A stretch of 45,512 nucleotides of DNA from a virus. Below, one piece after another: positions 42,713 through 45,512 of this stretch. Positions within the stretch are counted from its first letter, which is position 1. Every line of letters starts with the position of its first letter. Position numbers and translations under genes: made by a program. The notes beneath the pieces were generated by a model. That model searched no databases, was not told the DNA's origin, and worked only from the letters and a program-made list of their open reading frames with translations. The stretch is from the IMG/VR virus record IMGVR_UViG_3300030108_002368, positions 1-45,512 of that record; one strand, 5' to 3'.

Positions 42713-42812
42713 AATGTCAGGTACTAGTATTAATAATTCTAGAAGATTATACAACTTAAAGAAAAAAAAGAAGAAGAAAAAAAATGCCAAAAAGAAGTAT
42801 AAACGTAAATAA
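42699..42812 (+). CDS. Lysine-rich micro-protein, 37 aa, overlapping two genes
   Basis: GGAGAG seven bases upstream supports the ATG at 42699, inside the end of the phosphoesterase gene in another frame. The product carries eight consecutive Lys and ends KKKYKRK. Its last 29 bases are also the start of the large tail gene in a second frame. It may belong to the small basic protein set, or be a chance frame in an A-rich stretch. Confidence 0.45.
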   Translation: MVPSKMSGTSINNSRRLYNLKKKKKKKKNAKKKYKRK

Positions 42813-45162
42813 TTTTAGTGGAGGATTAAATAATAACACTAACTCAAGGGATATAGCAGATAATCAATTTCAAGTTTTAAATGGATTTGATAATGAAGTA
42901 CCTGGTAAGTTAAAATTATTTGGTAGTATAGCTAATTATGAACCTGCTAGTGGTTCTAACTATAGTGAAACACATAGTGCTTTTAATTATGGTAATGGTT
43001 TATTACATCTTTCATTAGATAGAGATATTGACAATGCAGGAACTATAGCAACAAGTGAATTGGTTTTAATTAATGATGTAAATGCACAGAATATAGATTT
43101 TTACAATTTAACTGATGGTGATAAAGATACTGGTTTATTTAGTTATGGTTCTACTGCATCACCTATTAATTCATTTATTGTAGATGGTCAAATAAGATTA
43201 TCTGCTACATCTACAACAGCAACAAACAATATTCCTAAATGGTATGGATATATAAGTAAAACATATAATTTAGGTAATACAGATGGAAGTTTAGCTACTG
43301 GTGATGGTGTTAGTGACAGTGATGATGAAATAGCAAAAGCATATAATAGTTATTTTTCTGCAGATTCATATATAGCACCATTATTATTAGCAACTGATGG
43401 ATATGCTTATGATGTAAAAGATAATTCTTCTACATTTTTAAGTAAACAAACATTAGCACAAACAGAAATTGTATTAAATCCTAGTTTAACATATCCTAAT
43501 GATGTGACTGGTCAAACAATAGATGGCGGTACTCCAGATGATAGAGCAGGTTTACATGGAATATTAAACGATAATACTAGTGCTATTGCTAATGGTTATG
43601 GTGGTTTTGCAGCATATGCTTGGTTTAATGATGACGCTTCACAAGAAGGTGATGTTCAAGAAGGAAATAAACGTTCTAATATACCTGTTTATTCAATAAA
43701 ATTTAATACAACTTATGCTTTATTTGCTTCTAATGTATATGATAATCAAGAATCTTATCCTGTATATATAGGAGATATTAAGCAACCAGATAGTGGTGTA
43801 TTTGGAGCAGGAACTTCTAATATTTTTAAACGACCTGCATATTTTTTATTAGCAGGAAGGATGCCAGAAAAACCTAGACAATCTGGTATTAACATTTATT
43901 GGGCATTAAAGGAAGATAATTCTTTTAGTCAAAAATATTTATTTGCAGAAGTAAATTTTGAAAAAGGCATACGATATGGTGGTGAATCAAATTACACAGG
44001 ATTTGGAGATTTTACATCAACACGTAAATATTACATACATCCTGACAATAATAATTCAGATATTATGAATGCTAAAGTAATTTACTCTTTATCTCAAAAC
44101 GAGCCATATTTGAATTTAAATCAATCAGCTGTGGGTAGACAAGGCACAAGCTTTAAAACGTCTACAATAGCTAATAGAAGAGCTTATATAGGCAATGTAG
44201 CATTATATGATGGTATAACAAGAGAAGTTAAGAGTGATACTATACTTAAATCAGATGTAAATAAATTTGATACATTTAGAACTGATAATTTTATAGATGT
44301 AGAAATAAACGATGGTGATGAAATTATAGCATTAGAAACACTTAATAATCAGTTATTACAATTTAAAAGAAATACTTTATACATTATAAATATATCAAGA
44401 GATATTGAATTTTTAGAAGGAACATATGAATTTAGAGGATGTGAGAAAGAACACCATGTCGTAAGAGGTGAAGGATTTATAGCTTGGTTTAATAAATCAT
44501 CTGTATTTTTATATGATGGTCAAAGAGTTGTTGATATTAATTTAAATGAAGTAGGACAACCAAGATTAGCTAACTGGAGAACTTCTTATTATGAAGATAA
44601 TGCTGTTATAGGATATCATCCTGATAAAAAATCATTATTTATATTTAATAGTACAGATAATATTTTGTTGCAATATGATATAAAATCTCAATCATGGAGT
44701 TCTACCCCATTAACAATAGGTACTATATCTAATATTATTACTAACAATGCTGGTGAAATGTTGTTTTTAGATAATCAAAGTAATACAAGTGTTCTTAAAA
44801 AATGGAGCACAACACCTGTTGCATTTGATATAAATGATGAAGGAGTTTTATTGAAAACAAAAGAATTTGATTTTGGTAATCCAGATACAAAGAAAAATAT
44901 AAATACTATTTATGTTAATTATAAACAACCTACTGATGACCATGTACAAATACAAGGGATAGCAGATGGTGGTTCTGTAGTAGATATAGGAGTATTAAAT
45001 GCTGCATCATCATTTACAACTCAAAAAATTACAATGCCATCTGGTTTTAAAGGTATAAAATCGTTTACATTATTAGTGAGTCAAAATACAAATGATGCAA
45101 TACATAAAGATTTTGAAATAAATGATATACAAATTGTTTATAGAGAGTTGGTAAAAAGATGA
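42784..45162 (+). CDS. Large tail/stabilisation protein, 792 aa
   Basis: The N-terminus INVNNFSGGLNNNTNSRDIA followed by DNQFQVLNGFDNEVPGKL is a signature I associate with podovirus tail-nozzle or head-stabilisation structural proteins (T7 gp12/P22 gp10-like role). The middle has propeller-like repeats with NNQLLQFKRNTLYIINISRD and VVRGEGFIAWFNKSSVFLYD. It would form the tail tube end or close the head. It is followed by the FN3 fibre in an ATGA overlap. Confidence 0.7.
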   Translation: MPKRSINVNNFSGGLNNNTNSRDIADNQFQVLNGFDNEVPGKLKLFGSIANYEPASGSNYSETHSAFNYGNGLLHLSLDRDIDNAGTIATSELVLINDVNAQNIDFYNLTDGDKDTGLFSYGSTASPINSFIVDGQIRLSATSTTATNNIPKWYGYISKTYNLGNTDGSLATGDGVSDSDDEIAKAYNSYFSADSYIAPLLLATDGYAYDVKDNSSTFLSKQTLAQTEIVLNPSLTYPNDVTGQTIDGGTPDDRAGLHGILNDNTSAIANGYGGFAAYAWFNDDASQEGDVQEGNKRSNIPVYSIKFNTTYALFASNVYDNQESYPVYIGDIKQPDSGVFGAGTSNIFKRPAYFLLAGRMPEKPRQSGINIYWALKEDNSFSQKYLFAEVNFEKGIRYGGESNYTGFGDFTSTRKYYIHPDNNNSDIMNAKVIYSLSQNEPYLNLNQSAVGRQGTSFKTSTIANRRAYIGNVALYDGITREVKSDTILKSDVNKFDTFRTDNFIDVEINDGDEIIALETLNNQLLQFKRNTLYIINISRDIEFLEGTYEFRGCEKEHHVVRGEGFIAWFNKSSVFLYDGQRVVDINLNEVGQPRLANWRTSYYEDNAVIGYHPDKKSLFIFNSTDNILLQYDIKSQSWSSTPLTIGTISNIITNNAGEMLFLDNQSNTSVLKKWSTTPVAFDINDEGVLLKTKEFDFGNPDTKKNINTIYVNYKQPTDDHVQIQGIADGGSVVDIGVLNAASSFTTQKITMPSGFKGIKSFTLLVSQNTNDAIHKDFEINDIQIVYRELVKR

Positions 45163-45512
45163 TACTTAAAAATATAGAAAAATTAAAATCATATCGTGAA
45201 GCTCAACAGCAGTATGCTACCCCTACACAAGAAAGAAACAATATACCTAGTAACAATGAAGGAGCGCCAGGGGATACAGTGATTGTTAATCAAGAAGGTT
45301 CTAAATCTATATATGTAAAAACACAAGATGAGTGGTATAATATTTCATTACAAAGACAATCTGACTCTATAAACATAGCTTCTTCTACTATTACAACAGT
45401 TACAGAAACTACTGGTACTCCAGATGTGTCTATATCTTCATCATTAATTGGTAATAAAGTAGTTGAATTAGTATTTAATGTTGCTAATGAAAATTCTTTT
45501 GTTATTAAAAGA
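45159..45512 (+). CDS. FN3 fibre protein, 5' part (cut by window end; same gene as 1-1503)
   Basis: ATG at 45159 overlaps the previous stop (ATGA). The N-terminus MILKNIEKLKSYREAQQQYA is helical, followed by a TQERNNIPSNNEGAPGDTVI linker and the start of the beta-rich region. From base 45177 on it is collinear with window base 1, so it supplies the true start of the left-edge gene. Compared with that copy, three residues differ (R/Q, I/V, V/A). Confidence 0.8.
   Translation, partial: MILKNIEKLKSYREAQQQYATPTQERNNIPSNNEGAPGDTVIVNQEGSKSIYVKTQDEWYNISLQRQSDSINIASSTITTVTETTGTPDVSISSSLIGNKVVELVFNVANENSFVIKR
45177..45512. repeat. Right copy of imperfect terminal repeat
   Basis: Partner of bases 1-336 with 11 substitutions and no gaps; see the left copy. 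The repeat lies wholly within one coding sequence. Confidence 0.9.

Noticed and set aside
1-45512. CRISPR array, insertion sequence, integrase or lysogeny module
   Set aside because: No regularly spaced direct repeats, transposase or recombinase motifs were found on either strand.

Overview
The window is best read as an essentially complete genome of an AT-rich, virulent, short-tailed (podovirus-like) bacteriophage. Evidence for this is a P22-type portal, a large and a small terminase subunit, scaffold, major capsid protein, internal/ejection-type virion proteins, tail fibres and a tail lysozyme, with no integrase, excisionase or lysogeny repressor recognised. The first 336 bases recur at the end of the window with 11 substitutions, so the contig closes on itself and the gene cut at the left edge is the same gene that begins at 45159. 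Small basic proteins of families I associate with marine phages and the low GC suggest a marine origin. Strong AGGAG ribosome sites and a possible TTGACA promoter fit a Gram-negative host. The host itself cannot be named from the sequence.

Layout. Two blocks face away from a divergent control region (23854-24007). The rightward block runs from 24008 to the window end and continues at 1-13011. It holds packaging (24458-26803), portal-scaffold-capsid (26953-31619), head-tail adaptors and fibres (32027-39217), a membrane/lysis-like cluster (39207-40106), a run of tiny lysine/arginine-rich proteins (40124-41322 and on), a metallophosphoesterase (41945), a large tail protein (42784), an FN3 fibre (45159, continuing at 1), tail lysozyme (2032), internal proteins and a giant 3,075-residue virion protein (3784-13011). 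The leftward block (23853 down to 13112) is the early/replication region. It carries many small acidic unknowns, a MazG-like nucleotide hydrolase, an Erf/Rad52-like annealing protein, an SSB-like protein, a primase(AEP)-helicase fusion, a resolvase-like nuclease, a GroES-type co-chaperonin and two 46-residue proteins.

No DNA polymerase is visible, so the phage probably borrows the host replicase and supplies its own primase-helicase, SSB and annealing protein. No obvious RNA polymerase is visible either. The giant virion protein carries a short aspartate motif that could be a degenerate two-barrel RNA polymerase signature.

The most striking non-protein signal is in the leftward block. Every gap longer than about 80 bases between early genes contains one to three RNA-like modules closed by a long stem (7-16 bp), often enclosing further hairpins. 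All eight imperfect pairs in the closing stems are G-U wobbles when read on the transcribed minus strand (A-C on the plus strand), so these look like selected RNA structures. Their 3' arms sit a few bases before the Shine-Dalgarno site of the next gene.
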